Positions 1 through 10,323 of a stretch of DNA of 51,878 nucleotides are shown piece after piece. Both the position numbers and the translations under genes were made by a program. Source of the stretch: Gamarada debralockiae. Lineage: Eukaryota > Ascomycota > Leotiomycetes > Helotiales > Hyphodiscaceae. Each line of letters opens with the position of its first letter. Positions within the stretch are counted from its first letter, which is position 1. The stretch is from assembly GCA_002803225.1 (NCBI GenBank), contig NXFV01001170.1:1-51878 (forward strand). The letters run 5' to 3'. Below the pieces are notes generated by a model. That model saw only the letters and a program-made list of their open reading frames with translations, was not told where the DNA came from and ran no database searches.

Positions 1-759
1 TTTTCTGCGTCTCCAGTCTTGGTTAAACGCGCAATTGCAGATGGTGTATACATTATCGCTAAATCTCGCCTGTCTTTGTTCTGCATGTGCCGAGAAAAGA
101 GTACAAGGAGCCGTATCCGATCAACTGGCGAACGCACCGTCCTTCACCAAATCTAAGCGAGAACACAGAAGCACCATTAGTTCTGCCAACACAGTTATTG
201 TAGAGCATAAGAATTTAGAAAATAAAGTGGGTTTTATTTTTGTTTCGAAGCAAATAAATAGATTGTACGTTTTAGATTTTTTCATTTGCTTGATTTTCGC
301 CCGATGCGCCACTTTGAGGAGAAGGTGCGGTCCGAGCTAACCGACGCCAGTTGATCGGATAGTAGCAAAGACTGCGACTTTCCAGCTCCACCACAACAAA
401 GTTCTAGTAAGCTCTCTCCTAAAGCACATATCTTATAAGAAATAGCGCTTGCTCGTCCATATAACTCGCATTTCCTCACCATCACACCAAATAATTATAC
501 ACCAATAGACTAAAGTCCTGTCGAAAGCAGAGAGCAAGATACGTTCCACATGTATAAACCTGATGAAAATCCGATGTTACCTCTGAATCCCTTGGCAAAA
601 GGCAAAGATTCCTAAGAAGCCTAGTACGCTGACTTTCGACCTTCCGCCCGCGATAAGGAACATTATATCCGAGCTTCTGCTCCTCAAGTGAGAGCCCCTG
701 AGCCCTTACCCTTCTCATGAAAAAGCGTACTCACTACAGCCAGTGACCATCCCGACGGC
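1..759. other. No recognised gene
   Basis: Only short overlapping open frames on both strands, none with a recognisable domain. A minus-strand frame at 482-718 reads through without stops and lies just downstream of the doubtful gene at 760-1227, with a GTGAGT-like donor near 735. It could be a further exon, but I cannot support that. Confidence 0.4.
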
Positions 760-1227
760 TCAGCCATGAGGAATTTCGAGGCTCTTTCCCAAGTAGGCAA
801 CCAAGTCAAGCCAGAAGTGTCCGCCACGCTTTTCGACTTTCTCGTTCGGGTTGGACTGACCATCTGCCTTCACGAAACCCAATACCGTAACAAAATCTGG
901 CTGCAACGCTTCATAGAGGGGACTCCAATCAGCTACCTTGCTAGGATCCCGCTCGTTGTATTCGACATGAGTCTGAGAGTTGTTATCAACAAGCCTAAAT
1001 ACTACCCATGCGCTGATCGCAAGAAATACTGCACTGCGTGCATAGATCGCGGCCCGAACGATGGCACTCGTGCCTACATGATCGCAGAGAGAAATTGGGA
1101 CGGAGGACTGGCACGAGTTTTGAGTAGGATTGACTTCTATTGGTCTCGACGGCCAAAATTCTGTTCTGAATGGCTCTTCTGTGAGATAATTCGCTTCGAA
1201 GAAACAAGCCAACTTTTGTTCAAGCAT
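760..1227 (-). CDS. Doubtful hypothetical protein with one membrane segment
   Basis: I do not recognise this gene. The minus-strand frame is open from 1317 to a TGA at 760, but the first real ATG is at 1227, giving about 155 residues. The protein has one hydrophobic stretch around residues 65-85 (ARSAVFLAISAWVVFRL), followed by a soluble tail rich in charged residues and ending in IPHG. This resembles the layout of small fungal single-pass proteins, but the HxxHC motifs of UstYa/DUF3328 proteins are absent. The opposite strand carries an equally long ATG-started frame (766-1323), so one of the two is a shadow. I prefer the minus strand because its hydrophobicity pattern is more protein-like. 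An upstream exon is possible. Confidence 0.3.
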   Translation of the reverse strand: MLEQKLACFFEANYLTEEPFRTEFWPSRPIEVNPTQNSCQSSVPISLCDHVGTSAIVRAAIYARSAVFLAISAWVVFRLVDNNSQTHVEYNERDPSKVADWSPLYEALQPDFVTVLGFVKADGQSNPNEKVEKRGGHFWLDLVAYLGKSLEIPHG

Positions 1228-1323
1228 TTCACCGGCCTCAAGGCAATCACAATTGATGGTACATGGACCGAAAATCAACCTGACGGTTCGAGATATATGC
1301 ACAGAATGATATTGCACGGATAG

Positions 1324-2138
1324 AACCGGCGAGTTAGATACTGATCAAACATCCGGCTGTGAGGAGATTTGTTTTTCGTAGCTATGGAAATGCGCGGAGT
1401 TAAGCGGTTTGCCGGTCGTGTCATTGAAGGGCGGTTAGGGAAGAAGCTGGAGGTAAGAGGTGGTGGGACAGGCTAACTTGTATAGTGGTTTACTGACTGT
1501 GACTGAAATTTGCACTTGCGTTGAGTGTTTGAAGGCGGATTATTTTGAGTCTACCGGGAGTAGTAGAGAGTAAGGAGTATGAGATGATTTTCAAATGAAA
1601 GGCCTTTCATTTCTAAACTCGCTACTAAGCTACCAAGTCCTGTTCTTCCTCGGGCAATCTTCTGCACAGCTAATGAATGTAGCTCCTGACTCTTCTCCAA
1701 CATGACAATACCAGGTCGTTGATTTTTCCTTCATTCGCCATCACGTACCCAAGAGAGCACATCACTCAAACCTGAATGAGGGTATTAAAGCATCACTACA
1801 GTGAGTGCAATGAGCGCTAACACTCCACTGCCTTCATTCCCGAAACGAGCAAAACGTAATCAGGGCAGCGTCAGAAATAAAGTATATATCTGAGATGAAT
1901 CGAGAAGGTATTATAAGGAGATTTCTAAGCTTGGCTGATGTTGAAATATTCAATCTAAATGAAAGGTCGTCCCAGTATATATGTAACAGAGCGAGTGACG
2001 CGATTGATTAAAACACTCAAATCATGAAATAAAATGTAACCCGCCCTCAACTCCACCATGAGAGACGACTGCCTCCGTGTGTGAGTTGGGTTGTTGGTTG
2101 GATTTGCATTATTTAGTATAGCTTGCATTTCCTTTTCC
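1324..2138. other. No recognised gene
   Basis: AT-rich sequence without long open frames on either strand. I see no domain, tRNA or clear repeat in it. It ends at the left inverted repeat of the mobile element that starts near 2139. Confidence 0.5.
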
Positions 2139-2743
2139 TTTAGAATAAAGGGCGTATCCCCCCCCTTGATTTTTTACACCCCTTAGATATCTAGCTAGTT
2201 AAGAATTTTATGATATTTCGCCCGAAAACCGTCCCAACTGACATGGGTGATCGTCACTCCGGTGACGAAACATGTGGGGACCATGTGAGCCATTGCAGCC
2301 GTGGATTGTCGAGGCGAAGACAAGAGGATGACAGCGCTGATGCTAAAGCTGGGGATTAGACAAATTGCTTAACAACCGTTAAAAGATAATCTTACTATGC
2401 TCCGTTCTTCAGTCTCAGATTCCGCTCATGGGGACCACGTGAAGCTCTATAGCCGTGGATTATCGAGTTAAAGATACCCACACTAAAGACGTTAGCGAGG
2501 ATATACTGAAGCTGAGTTTTAATAAATGGCTTTTTTTTAGCCGCCACGAGGGATACCTTACAGTATGCCGATATTTTTGGGACCATGTAAGGCTGAGGCT
2601 CACAGCCGTGGATTGTCGGGTTAAAGATAGGAAGCTGAAGTGTCAGTTGGGACGGTTTTCGAGCGAAATATCGTAGAATTCTTAACTAGCTAGATATCTA
2701 AGGAAGGTAAAAAATCAAGGAGGGGGATACGTCCTTTATCCTA
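2139..2743. mobile_element. Non-autonomous inverted-repeat element (~605 bp)
   Basis: The two ends are near-perfect inverted repeats of about 104 bp. The left arm is 2139-2242 and the right arm 2640-2743; they differ at roughly ten positions. Both arms share the core TTAGATATCTAGCTAGTTAA, itself largely palindromic. There is no transposase frame inside, so this is a MITE-like or deleted DNA transposon. TIRs this long are typical of Mutator-like elements, but I could not find a clean target-site duplication, so the superfamily is open. The interior is built from three copies of a ~154 bp repeat (see separate entry). Confidence 0.75.
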
Positions 2744-3260
2744 ACATACGGCGTTCTTTAGGCACGTTCACTATCCCATCCAGAGTCGAGAGAACAAAAT
2801 ACACAGGCGTCGCGGGAGGCGCAGCAAGACTTGCGGCGGACGGCGAGAGTCGGCCTCGAAGCATTTCAACGTTTTGGGATAGACGTCGAGCTGCGAGACA
2901 GGCAATTTCAGTCTTTACATTCCTTCCTACACCTCCCGCGACGCCTGTGTATTTCGTTCCCCCGACTCTGGATGGGATAGGGGACCACCGATTACGTGAA
3001 GCTTAACAGCTGTGGATTATCGAATTGAAGATGCGGACGCTGAAGATGCCAGCACAGAAGGGCTCAAGCTGCGCATTAGACACTTTACATTATAGCCTTC
3101 AAGAGAGAATCCTACCATGTTCACTTTTTCAGGATTATATTCGACTTCTACATGACAAGGTGAGCACATGTGAGGCTGTGCAGCCGTGGATTGTCGAGTT
3201 GAAGGTGCTGGCGCTAATGTTAGAGGTTATGGTTGTATAAATTGCTTTATAGCCTTGGAG
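2277..3260. repeat. Five-copy interspersed repeat, ~154 bp period
   Basis: A unit with the core CAGCCGTGGATTGTCGAG recurs, with one to three changes, at 2296, 2450, 2603, 3007 and 3181. Each copy is preceded by GGGACCAYGTGA-like sequence (less clear in the last) and most are followed by an AAATTGCTTTATAGCC-like stretch. The spacing is 154, 153, 404 and 174 bp. The long gap is the place where the right inverted repeat (2640-2743) and a second small element (2771-2980) sit. Copies 1-3 lie inside the ~605 bp element and copies 4-5 outside it. The minus strand of this array has no long frame. Confidence 0.75.
2771..2980. mobile_element. Small inverted-repeat element (~210 bp MITE)
   Basis: Left arm 2771-2820 and right arm 2930-2980 are inverted copies beginning CTATCCCATCCAGAGTCG, with about five differences over 50 bp. 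The element is markedly more GC-rich than the DNA around it. It has no coding frame and no obvious target-site duplication. It lies only 27 bp from the right end of the ~605 bp element. Confidence 0.7.
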
Positions 3261-3554
3261 AAATACCTTACCTTGGTAACCTTGTACCTTGCAGAAGCAG
3301 TGGAACTGCATTGTTCGAGAGTAGGCAGGAAGAACGAGATGAGCGAGGAAGGCGGATATATCTTCGTATTCGAAGAAGCTTAGCTGATCGGGATTATCTT
3401 TCGAATAGAATACGCTGGACTATTTGAGAGCAAATGGATCAAGGAAGGACAGATCGAGTTTGTCACGAAAAGAGAATAACGGGAATATTGGGAATGCCGG
3501 ATGAATGAAGCTCAATAGATCAAGGAAGACAGCCGGGTCAGGATCATCCATATA
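3261..3554. other. No recognised gene
   Basis: Purine-rich sequence between the repeat array and the zinc-finger gene. Short plus-strand frames (3186-3427) overlap in different frames and show no domain. This probably includes the 3' UTR of the minus-strand zinc-finger gene. Confidence 0.45.
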
Positions 3555-4225
3555 TCAAAGTTCGGGATGTTGGGCGCGGGAATGGCGAAGTAAATTATCT
3601 CTTCGAGTAAAGCTCCGCGAGCAATGGGCGCATTGATGAAGAGATTGAATGAAACTCGTAGGTGTGAGTCCATGGCTATATGTTGCCAAGTGCCGATTGA
3701 GATCCTTGCGTGTTGCAAAGCCCCGCTCTGCGAAAGGACAATGAGGCTTGGGACACTTCTGTTCCCGAATATGCGCCCGCTTGTGTGACCTATTGAGCAT
3801 TCAATATGGGATCTAGATCATCTTGAATGGATAGCATGAACTTACGTGAGATCGCACTGACGTTGAAATTTTCGATGACAAAATTCGCAGACAAAGTTTG
3901 GTTCTGTGTTTCGCAGGTTGTCTGACTCCGTAACACTGCTTTGACTTACGACTTGATCTTGGAGGCTATTGACGAAGCCTTCGATGGCAAAAAACTCGCT
4001 GTGATCGTCGAGTTCTTTAGAAAAATATTCGCAATCGTTTGTCGAATGAGGATGCAATGTGGATGGGGAGCTTGGACTCAACAGTACCAAGTCTTGCGCT
4101 TGATCAGACTCTTCAGACAAAGTTGGGTCGCAAGCACCTTGCCGAAAAGGATGTTGAGTTGGATCGTGACGTCTGGTGACAAGATTCGGATCGTTATAGA
4201 AGGTAGGAAAGAATTCTCTGTACAT
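3555..4225 (-). CDS. C2H2 zinc-finger protein, three fingers
   Basis: Two exons: 4225-3846 and 3789-3555. The intron is 3845-3790 (GTAAGT...CAATAG) and splits the first finger. Spliced, finger 1 reads CEFC, then 12 residues, then HKRAH, which is C-x2-C-x12-H-x3-H. Finger 2 is a longer-linker type beginning CPKPHCPF with HLATYSH. Finger 3 is CAHCSRSF...RHSRAQH near the C-terminus. The N-terminal ~110 residues are acidic and polar with no domain, and could be an activation region. The start is the first ATG in frame (4225). The fungal C2H2 class suggests a nuclear DNA-binding regulator; the targets are unknown. The protein is short, about 204 residues, so a missing upstream exon is possible. 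Confidence 0.7.
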
Positions 4226-5237
4226 TCAATCAGCGAAGTTGTGGTAGAGTCGGGCAAGTTCAACGAACCCAAATGATGGCTGATTGCTATGGTCTACACG
4301 ATGGTCCCCACCTTCATTCGATATAGCAGCCGAGCGGAGACCCTAGCGGTCTCCGCAACCAACGTTGAGGAATTCCCTCGAAGCTCAATTAAGAGCGGAA
4401 GGCGAAAGTTTGCAAGTTTGCGAGGAAAGCAGCTGAATGTGAAGGGAGCAATATACGTTCCCTACTCGCTCACACCCTGTGGGCGTGGCTCGCAGGGAGA
4501 ATGAACTTTGGATGAGAGGTCGCGGAGTCTTTGGGATAAATACTAAACAATATTGGTGTTGAGAATGGGAAGAAGAATTCGAAGAGAAGGCTGAGAAAAC
4601 GAATGACTTTATGCACGAGGTGCGGGCGGGAGGCCTCTAATCATGTGATTGATAGGCAGCCCTTCTGTCGTGAGAAGAAGCAGGGATTAAATTTAGGTAT
4701 CGTCCAGCAGCCTTGCAGCGACCAGTCATATTTGGCTTCGACTTACAGCAGTGGCCTCTAAGCCTACATCTCTCCCAATCAACTTTCCTACTCTACAGGA
4801 ATAGGTTCAGGATATTCAGTCGGGCATAGCGACAGACGCCTCTTTGCTGCGCAAAAGAGGAAGCTCATTGCTGATTAGAGGCCTCGAGTATCCGGATCTG
4901 GCGTTTCTTTGTCGCGGCTTTTCTGCAAGTGCGAGGTGTTCCGGCACCGAAAAGCTGTTCAGAGGCCACACGCGTTTCTTGGAAACTCCCACTTCGGATC
5001 TCTTGAGGAAAGAGATAGCCAGGTCGTTCAATTAATTCCAGTAATTTCCAAAAATTACGGTTGGGATGATGGGTTAAAACGAACGTTGTTCATTGCTTGA
5101 CTAGCTGTCAAAGTCCTTCCTCACCCAATACGATTAACAAACACGACCAATGAAACCATTGCCCACTCTTCACTCAATGAAATCCACTAACACGGCCTCT
5201 CTTATCCTATCTGGCTGTTCCGTGGCTTCACTGTCAA
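4226..5237. other. Intergenic, no recognised gene
   Basis: About 1 kb between the zinc-finger gene (reading away, leftward) and the 3' end of the sugar transporter. Short frames occur on both strands at 4816-5100 and are mutual shadows. I see no domain, RNA gene or repeat. Confidence 0.5.
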
Positions 5238-7219
5238 TCACTCAACGTGAGTCTCCTTCTCCGTCACCTCCCTCTTCTCCTCAGGCGTCAATCTACCATC
5301 ACCACTGCCAGAACCAGCTCCACCAGAGCCAGCACCACGCAAAAGCGTATCAAGCCCAATCTCCTTGTTGATCTCCTCCATACGCTCAAAATCAGCTTGT
5401 GCCGTGCCCTCGGAGCCGAAAATGACGTCCATTTCCTCGAGTGTGAGACGCTTGGTCTCCGGAACGAAGAACCAGACGAAGCCTGCGCCCATGAAGGTTA
5501 AGATGCCAAAGATGAGGTATGTGCCGTAAGAAATTCCTGAGATCATGTCCGGAGTCACCTGTGGTGTGTCAGCATTAAGTTGATGACTTTGAGCAAGGAG
5601 ATGGAAAGTGGGGACGAAAATGGAGGGGAGAGAGTGATGAAATAAGTGGCATACTTGTCCAACGATGAAGTTATTCATCCAGTTACTAGACGCACCAAGA
5701 GCAATGCCGTACGGACGATTGCTCAATGGCCAAATCTCAGCCACAATAATCCAAGCGCAAGGCCCCCAAGAGTATCCAAAATGGATGACAAAAAGCCACA
5801 CCATAACAATGGCTGCCCAGCCAGCAGACTTGTGCGTCGGCCATTGATCTCTATTCTTCGCCACAATAACCGCAATGATGATGTGGCACACAGCCATACC
5901 GACAGCACCGATTGTGAGTATGGGCTTACGACCGAGCTTGTCGATGTATAGGACTGAAGGAATAGTTGCGAGGAACATAGCGATTCCGACGACACCTGTG
6001 GCGAGGAGGGAGACAGTGTTAGAGGATAGGCCGAGAGAGGTGAAAATTGTGGGTGCGTAGTAGAGGATTGCGTTGATGCCAGTCCATTGCTGGAAGAACA
6101 TCGTGACCGTGGCGACGATGACACGTTTGAACATGGCTCTGGTGCGGAACAAGGAGCCGATGGCTACGAATTGCAGCTTGAAGGTATTCCATGTTGTGAG
6201 TTCGCGAAGATTGGGCCAATGTTCTGCAACAGTGCGCTTTTCGAAAAGTGACTGAGCTTTGATTTCGAGGAACTCGAGCTCGACTAGTTCGTGGTCTTGG
6301 GGAAGACCGCGGAGTGTGGCGAGTACCTTTCTTGCTTCAGCCTCGCGGTTGTGATGGACAAGCCAACGAGGAGAAAAAGGCATAAAGAGAATTCCTGCGA
6401 ATAGAACGACGGCAGGAAAGAGCTGCAGACAGATGGGCAGAAGCCAAGCGGCTTCAGATTGTCCCTTTCCAGTGCCACCGATATAGTTGGTTCCGTAGTC
6501 AATCCAGAAGGAAATCATGATTCCAAAGCAGATGGCCAGTTGTTGGAGAGCGATGAGGGAACCTCGCACCTCGGGGGGTGCGACCTCAGCATTGTACATC
6601 GGGACAATCATTGAGAGTGATCCAACACCCATTCCGCTGTGACAAGTTAGAATGGCTCAAAAGGGAGAGCAAAGGGGTATATACGTGATGAATCGACCTC
6701 CGAGGATTGAATTGTGCCCGGCACTTCAAATGGTTAGTTGAGCTCCTAGATTCCATGACAATTACTTACGAAATGGCAGTTGACTGGATGACGACTCCCA
6801 AGATGAAAACACCAGCAGCGATCAGGATACCGTATTTTCTAGATGCAGTCTCGGCCATGAATCCAGACAGCAGGGTTCCGAACCAAGCACCGAGTTCGAG
6901 AATGGATGTTAGCCATCCCTTCCGTGACTGATCTTGTGGTCTGGTGGAATCGTAGTCTCCCATGTGTGCTTGGAAGGCTGGCATGGTGAGGACGCCAGAG
7001 AACACGCCTTGGTTGTAACCTATTTCATGTAAGTCTCAGCGAAACAAAAACAGATGAAGAAGAATTACCATAGAGTAAGCCTCCAATACAAGCAAACATA
7101 GCAATACTGAAGACTCTGAAATTCTTCACCAAGGCGGCAGGCCCACTCTTGCCCATGAGGGCTTGGCGACGTTGAAGAGCCGCATCGTAGATGCCAGGTG
7201 CTGCATTAGTTGCGACCAT
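5238..7219 (-). CDS. MFS sugar transporter (hexose/disaccharide porter type)
   Basis: Five exons: 7219-7069, 7019-6770, 6723-6685, 6636-5655 and 5558-5238. They give about 580 residues, a normal length for a fungal sugar porter. All junctions are GT-AG and phase-consistent; exon 3 is only 39 nt. Family marks are the first membrane segment with GGLLYGYNQG (about residues 44-53), EVRG after the third-to-fourth segments, PFSPRWL near 233, QQWTGINAILYYAP, DKLGRKP, and PETKRLTLEEMD near 508. Twelve membrane segments are expected in the plasma membrane, with a long Gly-Ser-rich cytosolic tail. The last intron (96 nt) is a multiple of three and has no stop, so its retention would add 32 residues between membrane segments. 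The start ATG at 7219 is supported by the reading frame through exon 1. Substrate cannot be told from sequence. Confidence 0.9.
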
Positions 7220-8882
7220 TTTGACAGCTATGAATTTCTCACGCGAAACACAATATTGAGCAGGAATAAGCTGCAAAGAAATTGAGAACAAACTCTGCAA
7301 AAGGTCCAACGGATGACCATTGTGCGGATATCATTGAATATAAGAGTCTCACTGAGAGATCCATTGAGATTACGGCGAGCACAGCTCCGGATAAAAGGGC
7401 ACGGGTAAATTAAGAGAGGCAAATCGTCATGACGAAGGCTGAGTGGCACGGGAGAGAGATACATCCACCCAATTGCCACACGGTGACATGTCCAGCAGGT
7501 ACAAGGCATGTTGAGTGCAGCGTGGTATGGTATCAAGTATCTTGCGGAGGGCTCCACTATTAAGTACCCCAGTAACCCCACTGCTGAGTAGTATTTCCGG
7601 ATAAACTCGAAAGTGCGGCACTTGACAGGCTCAATTCAATTTCCCCGAGGGAGTGGCCGGGGGATCTGCGAGACTGGTTCCCAGTTTTGTATGATGCTGA
7701 AATCTCCGCATTTGCTGGTGTCTGGGGATTTCAGGCTAAATGCAATCATGCAGAGAAGTGGCGGCTCGTGTATTGATAAGCACGGCTGCCATGAGGTCGA
7801 CATGATTGGTGCGGTTCTGAGCAATTTCTCACTTGGAGGAAGAAAGAAGAAAGAAGAGGTGGGCTGTTTCAAAGCTGCATTTGGCTTTCGTGGCAGACTT
7901 ACATTGGATCACGTGAATGTTTCATTTTTCGAAGCCTGAGGCGGAAGGCGCTTGCGCCACAGCTAATTTCGAAACACCAACTCGACCGCTTATTCTTAAC
8001 TCAGATCTGCCCAGATCTTCAACGGTTCAAAAATTAACCACTTGACGCGCGCATTCAGATCCTTCAATGCAACCACTCACAAACCCTACCCATCGCCAAA
8101 GAAAGAAGTTTCAAGTTTCAGAAGACGATCCACCATCTTGACTGAACACAGTAAGGCTGAAAGACGGCAATTCCAGCCCCCAGGTCACCTATTTTTGACC
8201 ACAGCGCCTCTTCCGTCCGATTTACCGCCCGCTAACCTAACCGCCGACCCTTAAGAAGCCTCGAAATGAGACAACCGCCTGACTGGATCCCTTTAACCAA
8301 TGTGAAGAGCTCTATCTCTTTAAACTGAAGATTGTCGAGACCGATGGGCATTGGCGCGCCTACGGTTTCGCGACTGAACGGTTTCACTGTATCTCTGAAG
8401 GGAGGGCAGGCAAGTATCGTGTCTGGCCGAGTAGGGATGAACCACAGTTACACAGTCTAAAAGCAGATCACGACTCGTTTCAGCAGCTGATCCTGATCTA
8501 TCTTTGATGCTGTATTTGGAGCCGCTGAAAGTGGGCGTCCGGCGTCAACCCATGAGGCTATAAGCATCCTTTTTTTGTCCGCCCCCATCGTCATCGTCCC
8601 TTTCCTAAGCAGGATTGTATAAAGATTGGTCGTGCCCAGTTCTCTGTCATTCCGACCTTCGTTTTATACCTCAGAACCGCTTTCTTCCTTCACTTGTCCA
8701 TTTCGTTTTCGTCTTACAATATACTCCCCAATGCGACTTTCCTCTCGTTGTATTCTTTCATACATCTCATTTCAACCTTCGTTCGAGTTTGAGACGTCTC
8801 TTTCGTTTGATACGAAGTCCTCCCGGCGAGGCATCTAATACCTAATCCTCTCATACACGCCACTTCCTTTCGGCCACAAACA
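7220..8882. other. Intergenic promoter region between sugar transporter and Myb-like gene
   Basis: This holds the divergent upstream regions of the two flanking genes. From about 8570 to 8880 the plus strand is strongly pyrimidine-rich (runs of TTTCTTCC, CTTTCGTTT), typical of fungal core promoters and 5' UTRs just before the ATG at 8883. Short frames at 7613-7939 and 8042-8254 show no domain. No RNA gene is seen. Confidence 0.5.
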
Positions 8883-9854
8883 ATGCCAAAAGGTCACCGC
8901 TCTATCAGAAGCCCAGGTTATTACCGCTTATCCCCAGTCACCACCCCCACGACCGCAACATACGCACCCATCTCCTCCCGCCCAACAACCTCTATGCCCG
9001 ACCAATACTACGGGGCTCCCATGTCCGTCATGTCCCAGCAGTCCTACTCGACCCAACCCCAAGGATACCCAACCGGGGGACCAGTTCAACATCCCCTCTC
9101 CTCAACCAACTACAGCAATTCCCTTCCCAGTTCGCTTCCACCAGCGCCACCATCCTCCATCCGTCCTTCGTCTGGAGCATGGAACCCCACAGACGACCAA
9201 ACACTCATGGCTGCTCGAGCACAGGGCATGAACTGGCAACCCATCCAACAGGCCTACTTCCCATCCAAGACGCCAAATGCATGCCGGAAACGACATGAGC
9301 GGTTGATGGAACGAAGGAGTGCGGATGACTGGGATGGGTTGAAGCTGGAGAATCTGGCGAAGAATTATATGGGGATGAGGAGAGAGATCTGGAGTGGGCT
9401 TGCTGCACAGACGGGGGAGAAGTGGAATGTTGTTGAGCAGAAGGTATGTCCTTCCCTGGTGGCCTTTTAAACCTTTCATTTGTGAGGCACCGGTTCTAAT
9501 GCGATTGTCTTGCAGTGCATGTCCCAGGGCCTAAAGAACCTCCAACAAGCAGCACGCAGCTGCGCACGGCGCGAACGCATGCTCGACACCACCAGTACAA
9601 TGGGAGGCGGAGGTGGGTACGGCGAACCCCGCCACGCTGATGATAGTGGCATCGGAATCGACGACTTGGAGGCTGAATATGATGCAGACGGTGCCAGTGA
9701 GCACTCGGGCGGATCCAACAGCAACAATTCCATGGGCGGAGGCGGATATGGCTACCAACGACCTCAACAACAGAGAGGTTATGGCCATCAAAGCAGATTG
9801 CCGAGTATGGATATGGGGATTGATTCTATTATCAATCGGCCGGGTCCTCGTTAA
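8883..9854 (+). CDS. Myb/SANT-like DNA-binding protein
   Basis: Two exons: 8883-9443 and 9516-9854. The intron has GTATGT...TTGCAG ends. The product is about 299 residues. Residues 1-95 are low complexity, rich in Pro, Ser, Tyr and Gln. Residues about 98-145 form a Myb/SANT-like helix set: GAWNPTDDQTLMAA, NWQPIQQAYFP, CRKRHERL. This is the pattern of single-repeat fungal Myb proteins. A second helical region (DDWDGLKLENLAK...GEKWNVVEQK) follows and continues over the exon junction. The C-terminus has poly-Gly and Gly-Tyr stretches and an acidic segment. A start at the internal Met 39 is possible because the first 38 residues look unstructured. The likely role is a nuclear regulator with unknown targets. 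Confidence 0.75.
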
Positions 9855-10323
9855 ATACCTGATTAGACATCTGCTGAAACGCGATGGTCTTTAATTGGGT
9901 AATATGTCTGTCGTTTTTGAGTTACTTTCGTCTTATGATCATCGAGGAGAAAGAGGGGGAATAAGGGTAACGTCTGTCGTTTTTGTGCTTCTTTCGTTTT
10001 ATCAAGCATCAAGGAGGTGGAAATTGTCTGTCATTCACCGCATGCTGGGAGCAAAGAAAGAGGTGTTTGGCGTTCATCTGATCGAGATATGATTTTGGCC
10101 AACGAGCCTTTTGGGAGAGATTGCGCAGAGACGAGACAGAATGTTTGCTTGCAGCCCTAAGAGATTCATGATGATTGAAATGAATAAGTGTAGAATAGCT
10201 TGTATAATAGTACAGCCAGCTTGACAGCACCCAAATCTTTACATCCGCAAATGCTCTCTTCTTACCATGCCCTTTCCTAACGCCCAACATCGCCTTGCAT
10301 ATTCAAACACTTTCCCTCTCATC
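9855..10323. other. Intergenic, convergent 3' ends
   Basis: The Myb-like gene and COX10 end toward each other here. A direct repeat is visible: GTCTGTCGTTTTTG...CTTTCGT...TATCA at 9904 and again near 9972. It is probably 3' UTR sequence. No gene is recognised. Confidence 0.5.

Noticed and set aside
766..1323. Plus-strand 185-residue ORF starting with a real ATG
   Set aside because: It mirrors the minus-strand frame over the same span, has no domain and an irregular composition. I judged it the shadow, though not with certainty.
2277..3260. CRISPR-like regular repeats
   Set aside because: The units are ~154 bp, diverged and without short spacers, and the genome is a fungal nucleus. It is an interspersed repeat.
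3186..3427. Short plus-strand ORFs downstream of the repeats
   Set aside because: They overlap in different frames, have no domain and lie in the 3' flank of the zinc-finger gene.
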